Assembly: GCA_050943595.1 (NCBI GenBank)
Contig: JBMNPM010000020.1
Span: forward strand, 1 to 22,564
Length of the DNA: 22,564 nucleotides
Direction of reading: 5' to 3'
From: JAXGXJ01 sp050943595
Lineage (GTDB): Bacteria; Actinomycetota; Thermoleophilia; RBG-16-64-13
Each line of letters starts with the position of its first letter. Within the stretch, counting starts at the first letter, position 1. The notes beneath the pieces are model-generated. The model was not told where the DNA came from and searched no databases. It worked only from the letters and a program-made list of their open reading frames with translations. Shown here one piece after another: positions 1 through 7,676 of this stretch. The position numbers were made by a program, and so were the translations under genes.

Positions 1-861
1 AGCATCATCCCAGGCCGGACCGAACCTACCCAGTGTGCCACGGGCGGCCCAGTCCACCCAGGGGAAAGCGGCTACACACAGGAGTACGATCTCCACCCGC
101 CATAAGACCAACACCAGCAGGCACACGGCCACGATTAAGGCGACGACAGTGAAGGTCGTGGCTCCCGAGGTCAATCCCAGGACGAAACCGGCGATCGACG
201 TGAGCACCGCTCCCGCCCACACCACCGGATGTCCGTGTCTCCATGTACCGGCCTGGGATGCCGAGGAAGCAGAAACGTCCGCCCGGCTCCACCGGCAGTT
301 CCGTCTCGCCGGGGTGTCCCTCCCCTCCACTACGGTAAGGCCCAGCCGGCGCCCCCCACGCCCGATCGCGCTCTCCGGCAGTGCACGTATAAGGCCCGGC
401 CCTGCGACCACCAGGATAGCGCCCACGATCACCAGCAAGACGAAGCCCACCAGCACCAGCTGAGAGACTGCCGGATCTGCCCCCTCCCCGGCTACGGAGC
501 CCCGAGCCAAAATGAGAGCCAGACGCCCACATCCCAAGGCAAAGATACCGGCACCGAGAAGCACCACCCAGGCACCGCGACCAAGATGGGAGGCGACCCC
601 ACTCCGAGGAAGCGTAATGAGGCGACTGCGTAGCCACAGGTGCGACCGGGACAGAGCAAGGACGCTCCATGGGTGCCCGTCCCGGCCGAGCGGCCGCGAG
701 CATGTCCGGCCCAGACCGAAGACGACGCTGTCCCCACCCACTCGGGCAAGGACACGAGCCAGGGCGATGAAGAAGCGCCCTACCAGGGAGCCGGAGCCGA
801 CCAAGGTAAGCCAGGCGAGAGCGGACCGAACGGCCCGGCAACATACCGATTCCGCTACCAC
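1..861 (-). CDS. O-antigen ligase/polymerase-like membrane protein (N-terminal part, cut by window edge)
   Basis: The frame is open from an in-frame TGA near 1000 to base 1, so the 3' end lies outside the window; 287 codons are visible. The only plausible start in frame is GTG at 861, without a clear ribosome binding site. Hydrophobic stretches are visible (for example WVVLLGAGIFALG, LVLVGFVLLVIVGAILVVAG, VVWAGAVLTSIAGFVLGL and VVALIVAVCLLVLVLW). A sequence of the type FPWVDWAARGTLGRFGPAWDDA follows. By memory of the family, this membrane start followed by a GPAWD segment resembles O-antigen ligase (Wzy_C) proteins of Gram-positive phyla, which polymerise or transfer cell-surface glycans. The conserved Wzy_C core would lie beyond the window, so the call is tentative. 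It follows the DUF4330 gene by 64 bp on the same strand, probably co-transcribed. Confidence 0.55.
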   Translation of the reverse strand, partial: MVAESVCCRAVRSALAWLTLVGSGSLVGRFFIALARVLARVGGDSVVFGLGRTCSRPLGRDGHPWSVLALSRSHLWLRSRLITLPRSGVASHLGRGAWVVLLGAGIFALGCGRLALILARGSVAGEGADPAVSQLVLVGFVLLVIVGAILVVAGPGLIRALPESAIGRGGRRLGLTVVEGRDTPARRNCRWSRADVSASSASQAGTWRHGHPVVWAGAVLTSIAGFVLGLTSGATTFTVVALIVAVCLLVLVLWRVEIVLLCVAAFPWVDWAARGTLGRFGPAWDDA

Positions 862-925
862 GTTTGTGCTCTGGGTATGATCATGGCGCCGGCCTTCGGG
901 ATGGGCCCTCTGCTCGGAGTCCGCC

Positions 926-1468
926 TTATTCCTCCCGCGACACGACAGCGGCTTCCTCCCACGACATGACGGTGACCGGAACCTCGAAGTTCGGGCCCCT
1001 CAAGGTGATCGCCATCCCACGCCGCAGCTTCATATCACCGATGTAGAGGGAACCGTCGTCATCCAACGTGCCGTCGCCCCGGATCACGATATCCAGGTCT
1101 TTGAAGATCGGCGACCCGTCCTTCTGAAGAGTCCACCGCCCCTCCTTCCCATTCTCGTCCACCGTCGGGGCGGAGAACTCCACTTCACTGGGACGCGGCT
1201 CGCTGACGGCCACTATCTCCCCCAGAGGCGTACCCCTGTCGTCCTCGACGGCCCCCTTCTTCTCGGCCTCGTTCCTGATACCTTCGACCCTGTAGTCCCG
1301 GATCCGCTCTACGGTACAGGTCACGGTCACGGTGACCGCCTCCGAGCCACCTCCAACCAGTCGCAGGACGGCGAACACCACTATGGCCACAATGACGAGC
1401 AGCACGAGGATATCGACGATGTTAACCCTGCCAAAGATGCGGCCCCGCTCGTCGATAAAGCGGCTCAT
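926..1468 (-). CDS. DUF4330 domain protein, membrane-anchored
   Basis: This protein of about 180 aa opens MSRFIDERGRIFGRVNIVD, the characteristic DUF4330 start. One transmembrane helix follows (ILVLLVIVAIVVFAVLRLV), then a mostly beta extracytoplasmic domain ending in VPVTVMSW. ATG at 1468 is preferred over the in-frame ATG at 1477, because the AAGGA at 1477-1481 sits 8 nt before 1468 and overlaps the other start. DUF4330 proteins have no established biochemical role; they are often found near polysaccharide or envelope genes, as here with the O-antigen ligase-like gene just downstream. A single-pass envelope protein is the only safe inference. Confidence 0.8.
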   Translation of the reverse strand: MSRFIDERGRIFGRVNIVDILVLLVIVAIVVFAVLRLVGGGSEAVTVTVTCTVERIRDYRVEGIRNEAEKKGAVEDDRGTPLGEIVAVSEPRPSEVEFSAPTVDENGKEGRWTLQKDGSPIFKDLDIVIRGDGTLDDDGSLYIGDMKLRRGMAITLRGPNFEVPVTVMSWEEAAVVSREE

Positions 1469-1651
1469 CGCCACCATCCTTCGTATCGTATTTCATTCGA
1501 GAACGTCGGAATTCTATCGAAATAGCCGGATACTGGCCACTGCGGACCCGGCCGGTCCGCCGGCAGGCTGCTGAAACTGTTATACCTGGGCGGCAGAGAC
1601 TGATACGGTATCCCTCATAGAACAACCCGAAGCAAGGAGCCCCAAGCTAGA

Positions 1652-2815
1652 GTGTCTGACCATCATACTGTGTTCGTGACTTTCGGCACCCGCCCGGAGG
1701 CGATCAAGATGGCTCCCGTGGTGCTGGAACTGCAGCGGCGCCGAACATTCCAGGTCATCACCTGCCTGACCGGGCAGCATCGAGAGATGCTCGATCAGGT
1801 CATCAAGGCTTTTTCCCTCCCCGTCGACTACGATCTCAAGATCATGCGCGAGCGCCAGACACTGGGCCACATCACATCGGCCGTCCTTAACGGGATCGAT
1901 CCGCTGCTCGAAGCGACGAAGCCCGACCTGGTCATGGTGCACGGTGATACGACGACCACCTTCGCCGCCGCGCTGGCCGCCTTCTACCGGATGATCCCCG
2001 TGGCCCACGTGGAAGCTGGTCTGCGCACCGACAACATCTACAACCCCTACCCTGAGGAGATGAACCGGCGTCTCGCCGATCGACTGGCCGAGGTCTTCTA
2101 CGCACCGACCCAGGCGGCCGCAGAGGCCCTCCTCCATGAGGGCGTCGATCCGGCCCGCATTCTCGTCACAGGCAACACGGTCATCGATTCACTCCTGGCC
2201 ACTGCGGAGGCCACTCCCCCTGCCTGGGAGCCGGAGATCGCCCGCGTACTTGATCGGCCCGGCCCTAAGGTGTTGGTCACCGTCCACCGGCGCGAGAGTT
2301 GGGGAGCCCCCATGGAGCGCGTAGCCCAGGCCATCAGGCAGGTCTGTACCGAGCTCCCGTCGACCACGTTCATCTTCCCCATCCACCTCAATCCCGTGGT
2401 GCGCAAGACGTTCCGCAGCGTACTGGGACAGACCCCCCAGGTCGTGTTCACCGAGCCGCTGCCCTATAGATCCTTCGTCCACCTCATGAAGGCCGTCGAT
2501 GTGGTCATCACCGACTCGGGCGGCATCCAGGAAGAGGCGCCCACCCTGGGGAAGCCGGTGTTGGTAATGCGCGACACGACTGAGCGCCCCGAAGGCATCC
2601 AAGCGGGCACCGCCAAGTTGGTCGGCACAGACGACGCGATCGTGACCCGAGAACTCCTATTGCTCCTCACCGACGGCGAAGCGTACAAGCAGATGGCCAA
2701 CGCCATCAATCCCTACGGGGATGGACGGGCGGCCGTGCGCATCGCCGACCATCTGGAGCATCGCCTCGGCTTACGGTCGGAGGCGGCGGAGGCCTTCTCC
2801 ACGGCGCACCTTTGA
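1652..2815 (+). CDS. wecB: UDP-N-acetylglucosamine 2-epimerase (non-hydrolysing)
   Basis: The enzyme interconverts UDP-GlcNAc and UDP-ManNAc in the cytoplasm, supplying ManNAc for teichoic-acid linkage units or other surface glycans. The 387 aa length is normal. Family motifs in order are GTRPEAIKMAPV (12-23), VHGDTTTT with Asp99, VEAGLRT with Glu121, PYPEEMNRRLAD with the catalytic-type Glu pair 135/136, VTVHRRES with His212, and TDSGGIQEEAPTLGKPVLVMR followed by TERPEG. These match the residues known to matter in E. coli WecB and B. subtilis MnaA. Start is GTG 1652, with AAGGAG at 1634-1639 (12 nt away, slightly long). It is divergent from the DUF4330 gene and convergent with larB. In a Gram-positive setting mnaA would be an equally good symbol. 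Confidence 0.95.
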   Translation: MSDHHTVFVTFGTRPEAIKMAPVVLELQRRRTFQVITCLTGQHREMLDQVIKAFSLPVDYDLKIMRERQTLGHITSAVLNGIDPLLEATKPDLVMVHGDTTTTFAAALAAFYRMIPVAHVEAGLRTDNIYNPYPEEMNRRLADRLAEVFYAPTQAAAEALLHEGVDPARILVTGNTVIDSLLATAEATPPAWEPEIARVLDRPGPKVLVTVHRRESWGAPMERVAQAIRQVCTELPSTTFIFPIHLNPVVRKTFRSVLGQTPQVVFTEPLPYRSFVHLMKAVDVVITDSGGIQEEAPTLGKPVLVMRDTTERPEGIQAGTAKLVGTDDAIVTRELLLLLTDGEAYKQMANAINPYGDGRAAVRIADHLEHRLGLRSEAAEAFSTAHL

Positions 2816-2821
2816 CAAACC

Positions 2822-2874
2822 ACCGGCCACTGCCGCTCCGTCACAAAAGCAGATCAGGAAACCCTGTGGCCGGT
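2822..2874. repeat. 9-bp perfect inverted repeat between convergent genes
   Basis: ACCGGCCAC at 2822-2830 is matched exactly by GTGGCCGGT at 2866-2874, with 35 nt between. It fills the gap between the ends of wecB (+) and larB (-), so it may act as a bidirectional transcription barrier. The loop is long and no T-tract follows, so it is not a classical intrinsic terminator. Confidence 0.35.
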
Positions 2875-3689
2875 CAGGATCGCCGGCGCCGCGCAATGAG
2901 CGCCGCGGCTGCACCGGCGCCGATGCCATTATCGATATTGACCGCCACGATGCCCGGCGAGCAGCTCTGCAGGATCGCGCCAAGGGCTGCAGTGCCGTCC
3001 CCACCCAGGCCGTAGCCCGTCGAAGTCGGCACCCCGATGACTGGGATATCGACGAGTCCTGCCACCACAGAAGGAAGAGCCCCTTCCATACCTGCAACCA
3101 CCACGACGACGTCGGCATCCGCCTCGAGGATATCGGTGAGCGGTGCCAGGAGTCTGTGCAACGCGGCCACACCGACGTCATACCCACGCACCACCCGGCA
3201 GCCCATGTGCTCCATCACCAAAGCCGCTTCTTCGGCCACCGGTATATCCGACGTGCCGGCGGTGAGCAGCCCCGCACAGCCGCGCTCATCCGGGCCGCGG
3301 TAGGACGGGGTGCGGGCCGATAACGTACCCGCCTCCGCATCATAGGAGAAGACCAGTCCTGCAACCGGGGCATGTTCTGAGAGGGCCAGCCGCAGCTGTT
3401 CCGCCCGGGCCGGCTCCAGACGGCTGACGAGGGCCAACCCTCCGTCTGCCAAGAAACGGCGCACGATGGCTTCCAGTGCTGCGTCCGACTTACGCTTGGC
3501 GTAGATGACCTCGGGGACACCCTTACGCAGGTGACGGTGGACATCCAAACGGGCAAACTCCCCCAGATGGGCCACCTGCAGGAGCCGGAGCCTCTGCAAA
3601 GCGTCCTCGAGGCCGGTATCGCCCGCCATCAGGCCCTCCAGCAGACGTCGTAGATCAGAGGTGTGATCCCTGCTCCCGGTCCCGCTCAC
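2874..3689 (-). CDS. larB: LarB, pyridinium-3,5-biscarboxylic acid mononucleotide synthase
   Basis: LarB carboxylates and cleaves nicotinic acid adenine dinucleotide to give pyridinium-3,5-biscarboxylic acid mononucleotide, the first step to the nickel-pincer cofactor of lactate racemase and related enzymes. The 271 aa product carries the AIR-carboxylase-like C-terminal core typical of LarB: AGTSDIPVAEEAALV, GYDVGVAALHRLL, VVAGMEGALPSVVAGLV, VIGVPTSTGYG and VNIDNGIGAGAAAA. The N-terminal part (LRRLLEGLMAGDTGLEDAL and FARLDVHRHLRKGVPEVIYAKRK) also fits. Start is GTG 3689, overlapping the stop of the upstream amidohydrolase by 4 bp (GTGA), so the two are probably translationally coupled. larC, larE and larA are not in this window. 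Confidence 0.93.
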   Translation of the reverse strand: MSGTGSRDHTSDLRRLLEGLMAGDTGLEDALQRLRLLQVAHLGEFARLDVHRHLRKGVPEVIYAKRKSDAALEAIVRRFLADGGLALVSRLEPARAEQLRLALSEHAPVAGLVFSYDAEAGTLSARTPSYRGPDERGCAGLLTAGTSDIPVAEEAALVMEHMGCRVVRGYDVGVAALHRLLAPLTDILEADADVVVVVAGMEGALPSVVAGLVDIPVIGVPTSTGYGLGGDGTAALGAILQSCSPGIVAVNIDNGIGAGAAAALIARRRRS

Positions 3690-4582
3690 AGATGGAATAC
3701 CCTGCGTGCGTTGCCGCCTAGGACTGCGTCCCGGGCAGATCCAGGCAGCCGGTCCAGTCCGTCGCGATACCTACCGGGAGGCAGGAGCGCATAGTCGCTC
3801 CCAAAGAGGAGCTTCTCCTTCCCGGCGCAGGCCAGCACCGCCTCATAGACCGAGGCATCGTACAGATAGGGCACTGCGGCCGTATCGTAGTGGACGCGGG
3901 CCAAGGTCTGCCGTACCTCAGGCATCGCCTCGTACAAGAACAGCCCTCCTCCCAAGTGCGCGAGCACGATTGTCAGGTCGGGATGAGCGGCGGCGAATGC
4001 GAGGCAGGCTTCGGGAGTAAAGCGGCCTTTGCCGGCGTACCTGTGCCCTACAGGTTCGTTGCTGTGGATGAGAAGAGGCCTGTCTCGTTCTGTAAGGCAG
4101 GCAGCCACGGCAGCCATACCGCTGCGCCCCGTGCCCGTAGAGGAGCGCCGGGGACCTGCGGAAGGCAGCCAGTCGTCGACGAAACCCTGGCCGTCCGGGG
4201 CCAACTCCCCGCAGCCCCTCAACCCGGCATCGAGGCAACGTTCCAACTCCGCAACCGCCCCCGGCATCTTAGGCGAGACACAACACAGGCCCGCAAGACG
4301 CCCCTGCGAAGCGGCTGAAGCCTGGATCACATAGTCGTTCACCAGACGGCAGAGCCCCTGGTCTTTGAACGCGAATCCGAAGACTACGGACATGTCGATG
4401 CCGTCCGCGTCCATGATCTCGATCACGTCCTCAGCCGAAGCCATCGCGGCCCGGGGCGACGCATACAAGGTATTGAACCACGGGTCGCGGTCCAAAAGGG
4501 AGGCCCGCTCGCGTATGACCTCGGGCGGAAAGATGTGCACGTGGGCGTCGACCGTGCTCGAACGGCGCCCGCCCCCAGGCAC
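3686..4582 (-). CDS. Amidohydrolase family 2 (TIM-barrel metal-dependent hydrolase)
   Basis: The protein is probably a cytoplasmic metal-dependent hydrolase or decarboxylase of the amidohydrolase-2 family; the substrate is unknown. Metal-site motifs are in order: VDAHVHIFPPEV near the N terminus (HxH), LLIHSNEPVGH in the middle, IVLAHLGGGLF, and LLFGSDYALLPP with the late Asp, then NARRVFHL at the end. The frame is open to an ATG at 4651, but that start would overlap ddl by 44 bp and has no ribosome binding site. I chose GTG 4582, which puts the HxH motif about 14 residues in, as usual for the family. TTG 4591 or 4615 are alternatives and the true start is uncertain. It sits between ddl and larB and overlaps larB by 4 bp. 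Confidence 0.85.
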   Translation of the reverse strand: MPGGGRRSSTVDAHVHIFPPEVIRERASLLDRDPWFNTLYASPRAAMASAEDVIEIMDADGIDMSVVFGFAFKDQGLCRLVNDYVIQASAASQGRLAGLCCVSPKMPGAVAELERCLDAGLRGCGELAPDGQGFVDDWLPSAGPRRSSTGTGRSGMAAVAACLTERDRPLLIHSNEPVGHRYAGKGRFTPEACLAFAAAHPDLTIVLAHLGGGLFLYEAMPEVRQTLARVHYDTAAVPYLYDASVYEAVLACAGKEKLLFGSDYALLPPGRYRDGLDRLPGSARDAVLGGNARRVFHL

Positions 4583-4607
4583 ATCCGCCAAGCCGTCCCC
4601 GCCGCCG

Positions 4608-5564
4608 TCAGACAACGGCCGTGAGCAAGATGATCTCGACGAGTTCTTCATAGGAGATACCGGCTGCCAGAGCCTGTGCAGGTAGGTCGGATAGCTCTGT
4701 CATCCCCGGTAGGGTGTTGACCTCGATAAACCACGGCCGGCCTTCTCCATCGACCATGATGTCCACCCGGGCGTAGCCACGGCAGCCGACAGCCCCGAAA
4801 GCCGCCAGAGCCGTCTGCTGGACCCGCTCATAGACGTCGGGCTCCAACCGTGCCGGCAGGATGAACTCCGTAAGTCCCTTCGTGTATTTGGCCTCGAAAT
4901 CGTAGAAGTCGTTCTTGGATACCAGCTCCAGAAGGGGAAGGGCTTCCCTTTGCCCCCCTCTCTCCAATATGCCCACGGTGACCTCGGTCCCGGGTACGAA
5001 ACGCTCCGCGAACATGGTGCCGAACTCAGCCTGCCCATGACCCAACGCAACCAGCAGCTCCTCAGTGCTCCTGCACTTAAAGACCCCTAGGCTCGATCCT
5101 TCCTCGACGGCCTTCAGCATTATCGGCAGCCCCAGTTCGGCCTCGATTCGCGGGGCGGCCGCGACGGGCGTCTCGGTGACGTGCACCTCACAGTAGTCGG
5201 GAGTCAGAATGCCGCTGCCGCGGACCACCTTCTTGGCAGCCACCTTATTCATCCCCAGAGCAGAGGCAAGAACGCCCGAGCCCGTGTAGGGGATACCCAT
5301 CATCTCCAGGAGCCCCTGGATCGTCCCATCTTCGCCGTACCTGCCGTGCAGAGCCAGGAAGGCCACTTCGACACCCTCCTGGTCCAAGCGCTGAGCTACA
5401 TCACAGAGCGCATCGATGGCCACGGCGCGATAGCCGAGAGACCGGAGGGCCCGAAGGCAATTACGACCGGACCGCAGAGACACCTCCCTCTCTCCGGAAA
5501 GGCCGCCCATGAGTACGCCGATGGTCTTGGTGTGAAGTGTCGCCCGGTCCATCTGTTTTTCCAT
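4608..5564 (-). CDS. ddl: D-alanine--D-alanine ligase
   Basis: Ddl makes the D-Ala-D-Ala dipeptide for peptidoglycan precursors using ATP in the cytoplasm. At 318 aa it has the usual length. Visible motifs: GGLSGEREVSLRSG (N-terminal catalytic Glu), HGRYGEDGTIQGLLE, YTGSGVLASALGMNK, the ATP-grasp segment LKAVEEGSSLGV, the omega loop YDFEAKYTKG, GCRGYARVDIMVD, and the metal/substrate segment FIEVNTLPGMTELSDLP. The Tyr in the omega-loop AKY matches Tyr216 of E. coli DdlB and predicts D-Ala rather than D-lactate as second substrate. The usual Pro of KPxxEGSS is Ala here. Start is ATG 5564. The gene lies 84 bp after the GGDEF-like gene, with a 19-bp tandem repeat in the gap. Confidence 0.96.
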   Translation of the reverse strand: MEKQMDRATLHTKTIGVLMGGLSGEREVSLRSGRNCLRALRSLGYRAVAIDALCDVAQRLDQEGVEVAFLALHGRYGEDGTIQGLLEMMGIPYTGSGVLASALGMNKVAAKKVVRGSGILTPDYCEVHVTETPVAAAPRIEAELGLPIMLKAVEEGSSLGVFKCRSTEELLVALGHGQAEFGTMFAERFVPGTEVTVGILERGGQREALPLLELVSKNDFYDFEAKYTKGLTEFILPARLEPDVYERVQQTALAAFGAVGCRGYARVDIMVDGEGRPWFIEVNTLPGMTELSDLPAQALAAGISYEELVEIILLTAVV

Positions 5565-5581
5565 GCGCGAACTCTACCACA

Positions 5582-5619
5582 GCGTCACCCGGTGGAAACC
5601 GCGTCACCCGGTGGAAACC
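5582..5619. repeat. Perfect tandem repeat, 2 x 19 bp, upstream of ddl
   Basis: The unit GCGTCACCCGGTGGAAACC occurs twice without a gap at 5582-5600 and 5601-5619. Each copy contains a small dyad, CACC-C-GGTG. The pair lies 18 bp upstream of the ddl start and 30 bp after the stop of the GGDEF-like gene. It could be a two-site operator or simply a recent duplication. Confidence 0.9.
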
Positions 5620-5648
5620 GCCGAGCGCGTAACACCGGCAAGGTGAAG

Positions 5649-6614
5649 TCAGCCGACGGCCTTGCGAGGTTCCTCAGGCACAACCGGCACCACCCGGCCG
5701 CTCTGCGGAGTAGATTCAGGCACGGGTCGGGGCCGGACGCCGGCACCGCCCACGGACTGCGACGTTTCCTCACCCCACACGCGGGCCACAGCGGTGGAGA
5801 GCAGGCTGTCGGCGCTGAGTCCGTCACCAGGAACGGACGCCCAACCGACGGAGCACACCACTCGGCGTCCGGCGAGGGGACGCTCACAGGCCTTGTGCCC
5901 CAATCCCATGGCCGTACTTGAGACATCATAGGAATCGCGGCTACGACCTGGACCGGTCCTCCGCCCGGTCTGCAGCGGCTCGATCTCGAACACGAAGGCT
6001 ACCCGGCCGCCAGGGAGGGGAAACGCCTGGGCGTCGGGGCCCAGGAGCCGAAGGCCCCTGCGGGCGAGAAGAGAGCATATCCCCGCCGCCGTGCCGACAC
6101 CGAAGTCGGCCGTGATCGCGTCGAAGTGGATGATGCGGAGCATCACGAGCCCGAACCGTGCTCCACAGGCGGTGAAGAGCTTTAGACGACTCCGCAGAGC
6201 CTGATCGAGACCCGCCTCTGCGGCGGTCCGGCCGCTCTGGTCGCCGGACCGCTCAGCGCGCACGCAGGCCTGTGAGGCGAAACAGGTCAGCGCTACACCG
6301 GCCGTCCAGATCAAGAAGATGAGAACCCGAAGTCCAGACCCAGGACCCCAGATGAGCAGCGGCAGGATAAGGGCCATGTCGGTAACACAGAGGGCACGTC
6401 CCAACCGCCTGTCTTGGGGAAAGCCCAAGGCTAAACGGAGACCCCACAGCGAATAGAAGACGGCCACCACGGCGTAGAGCACCCACAGTGCCGTAGACCA
6501 TCCGCCCGCCATACCCGGGACGAGGCACGTCAAGAGAACCAGCAGCGGCAGGCGGACCCAGGCCTTCCGAAGCTCCGTCACGCGCAAACGTGGTGCTGTG
6601 ATCTCGTGTGTCAT
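5649..6614 (-). CDS. Membrane protein with degenerate GGDEF domain
   Basis: This 321 aa protein has about four hydrophobic segments in residues 21-112, then a cytoplasmic domain with the layout of a GGDEF domain. FGLVMLRIIHFDAITADFG (about 154-172) aligns with the usual FSLLMLDIDHFKxINDxxG. PLPGGRVAFVFE (199-210) sits where RLGGDEFAVLL should be. VVCSVGWASVPGDGLSADSLL (252-272) matches the SIGVA-ADxLL end. The metal-binding Asp, the substrate-contacting DxxFK and the GGDEF signature are all lost. It is therefore unlikely to make c-di-GMP and may act as a nucleotide or protein sensor. The tail from about 285 is Pro/Arg-rich. It is first gene of the ddl-amidohydrolase-larB unit and has its own promoter. 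The GGDEF assignment is by eye. Confidence 0.65.
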   Translation of the reverse strand: MTHEITAPRLRVTELRKAWVRLPLLVLLTCLVPGMAGGWSTALWVLYAVVAVFYSLWGLRLALGFPQDRRLGRALCVTDMALILPLLIWGPGSGLRVLIFLIWTAGVALTCFASQACVRAERSGDQSGRTAAEAGLDQALRSRLKLFTACGARFGLVMLRIIHFDAITADFGVGTAAGICSLLARRGLRLLGPDAQAFPLPGGRVAFVFEIEPLQTGRRTGPGRSRDSYDVSSTAMGLGHKACERPLAGRRVVCSVGWASVPGDGLSADSLLSTAVARVWGEETSQSVGGAGVRPRPVPESTPQSGRVVPVVPEEPRKAVG

Positions 6615-6645
6615 CTTCTACCGTGGGTGTAGAACGTACACACTA

Positions 6646-6674
6646 ATTATGCAATATACGTTGCTTATCGACAA
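6646..6674 (-). promoter_or_regulatory. Sigma-70-type promoter for the GGDEF-like/ddl operon
   Basis: On the minus strand, -35 TTGTCG (6669-6674) and -10 CATAAT (6646-6651, 5/6 match) are separated by 17 nt, in a locally AT-rich patch. Expected transcription start is about 6639, giving a leader of roughly 25 nt to ATG 6614. Confidence 0.55.
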
Positions 6675-6826
6675 CTATGAAATGGATTAGTTTTCTAAGA
6701 GCGGAAAAGCACACGTGAGTACGCTGTGGGAGGATTACAAGAGGAATTCTCGTGAGCCGTACCGAGAGCGCCGCATACCGTAACCGTAGTGCGTGTAGAT
6801 AGTGCGACTTCCGGAACGACGGTTGC

Positions 6827-6848
6827 CGCCGTCCGTCGATTCCACGCG
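6827..6848 (-). terminator. Possible terminator hairpin after the stress-protein gene
   Basis: Read on the minus strand, CGACGG pairs with CCGTCG across a 10-nt loop, about 24 nt after the stop at 6873. There is no T-run, only TTCC, so it would be a weak intrinsic terminator at best. Confidence 0.25.
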
Positions 6849-6872
6849 GTATCGCCTTGCGGGCCTAGCGGC

Positions 6873-7301
6873 TCAGGGGATGAGAAGAATAGGTACCGCC
6901 AGACTGCGCGCTATCCGGTCACTGCTGCTTCCCAGCACCAAGTCTTTCGGCTCCACGCGCCTCCCACGCCCCATCACCACGAGGTCGACCCGCTGCACAG
7001 CCGCCTCACCGACAACACTTTCGGCCAAGTTGCCGATAAGCACCTTGACCGCGGCCCCCACGCGCCGCTCCTTCAACATTGCTATGCAGGCGCAGAGGGC
7101 TTCGGCCGCCATCCGTTCGATGTAGTGCTCGATAGTGCCGCCGTCCAACTTGGCAGCAGTGACCACGTGCTGGGGAATGGGAATCGCCGTCATGAGGACC
7201 AACTCGGCGGCGCAACACGTAGCTATGTCCGCCGCTGCAGCCACACCTCGTAGGGAAGCGTCGGTGCCATCAGACGCAGCTAAAATGCGACGCACTATCA
7301 C
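6873..7301 (-). CDS. Universal stress protein family (UspA)
   Basis: This protein of about 142 aa has a single Usp fold. It starts IVRRILAASDGTDASLRGV (strand 1 with Asp and the SxxA helix), continues with a central LVLMTAIPIP strand, and ends VDLVVMGRGRRV...VLGSSSDRIARSLAVPILLIP. The last part holds the G-x-G and GSSS elements of the ATP-binding Usp subgroup, so nucleotide binding is plausible. Start is GTG 7301 with GGGAGG about 6 nt upstream. An in-frame upstream start at 7376 would lie inside the tRNA-Ala gene and is rejected. The start is only 34 nt from the tRNA-Ala 3' end, with no terminator visible between, so the gene is probably on the tRNA transcript. Usp proteins act in stress or dormancy responses. 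Confidence 0.85.
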   Translation of the reverse strand: MIVRRILAASDGTDASLRGVAAAADIATCCAAELVLMTAIPIPQHVVTAAKLDGGTIEHYIERMAAEALCACIAMLKERRVGAAVKVLIGNLAESVVGEAAVQRVDLVVMGRGRRVEPKDLVLGSSSDRIARSLAVPILLIP

Positions 7302-7335
7302 GTGAGGCCTCCCGTGAAGACAGGTGCTGCAAAAG

Positions 7336-7408
7336 TGGAGGATACCGGGGTCGAACCGGTGACCTCCGCCGTGCAAAGGCGGCGCTCTCCCAACTGAGCT
7401 AATCCCCC
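7336..7408 (-). tRNA. tRNA-Ala (anticodon TGC)
   Basis: A 73-nt cloverleaf is readable on the minus strand. The acceptor is GGGGGAT/ATCCTCC with a G3:U70 pair, the alanine identity element. The anticodon stem CCGCC/GGCGG surrounds loop TTTGCAC, giving anticodon TGC. The T arm contains GGTTCGACCCC. Discriminator is A; the CCA end is not encoded. Confidence 0.97.
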
Positions 7409-7458
7409 ACGAGCGGATGCTACAAAGCGCGTAGACAGGCTATAGTAGACGAGGTCGA

Positions 7459-7535
<77 letters not shown>

Positions 7536-7545
7536 GCGAAGGCGT

Positions 7546-7573
7546 AGTTTACCGGCATTCCGACCGATGTCAA
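7546..7573 (-). promoter_or_regulatory. Promoter for tRNA-Ile/tRNA-Ala/usp
   Basis: On the minus strand a perfect -35 TTGACA (7568-7573) is followed, after 16 nt, by -10 TAAACT (7546-7551, 4/6). Transcription would start a few bases before the tRNA-Ile 5' end at 7535. Confidence 0.6.
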
Positions 7574-7676
7574 GGAGTCCCGAGCTCTGCTGACGCACCA
7601 GCGCCCTTCCGTGTGAAGACGTTACTGTGTCGCGCCGGAGGGGTAAGCTAAAGCTGACGAACCAAGCGAGGAGACC

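Larger units (their letters stand above)
6615..6872. other. Intergenic region, no convincing gene
   Basis: The part next to 6615 is AT-rich and holds the promoter at 6646-6674. The rest shows no protein-like frame. Only tiny plus-strand ORFs occur (ATG 6677, 13 codons; GTG 6715, 22 codons), with no neighbour to support them. A possible hairpin for the end of the stress-protein gene lies at 6827-6848. Confidence 0.5.

Noticed and set aside
26..844. A 272-codon minus-strand frame rich in Gly and Arg.
   Set aside because: Its composition is that of an out-of-frame shadow. The neighbouring frame (1-861) gives hydrophobic helices and a family-like sequence, and stays open to the window edge.
1478..1651. 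Divergent promoters between the DUF4330 gene and wecB.
   Set aside because: Several -10-like hexamers exist, but none pairs with a recognisable -35 at 16-18 bp.
6789..7253. A 154-codon plus-strand frame opposite the universal stress protein.
   Set aside because: It is the complement of a clear Usp gene and has no protein-like pattern.
7302..7376. A longer N terminus for the universal stress protein.
   Set aside because: It would read into the tRNA-Ala gene; GTG 7301 has a good Shine-Dalgarno sequence.
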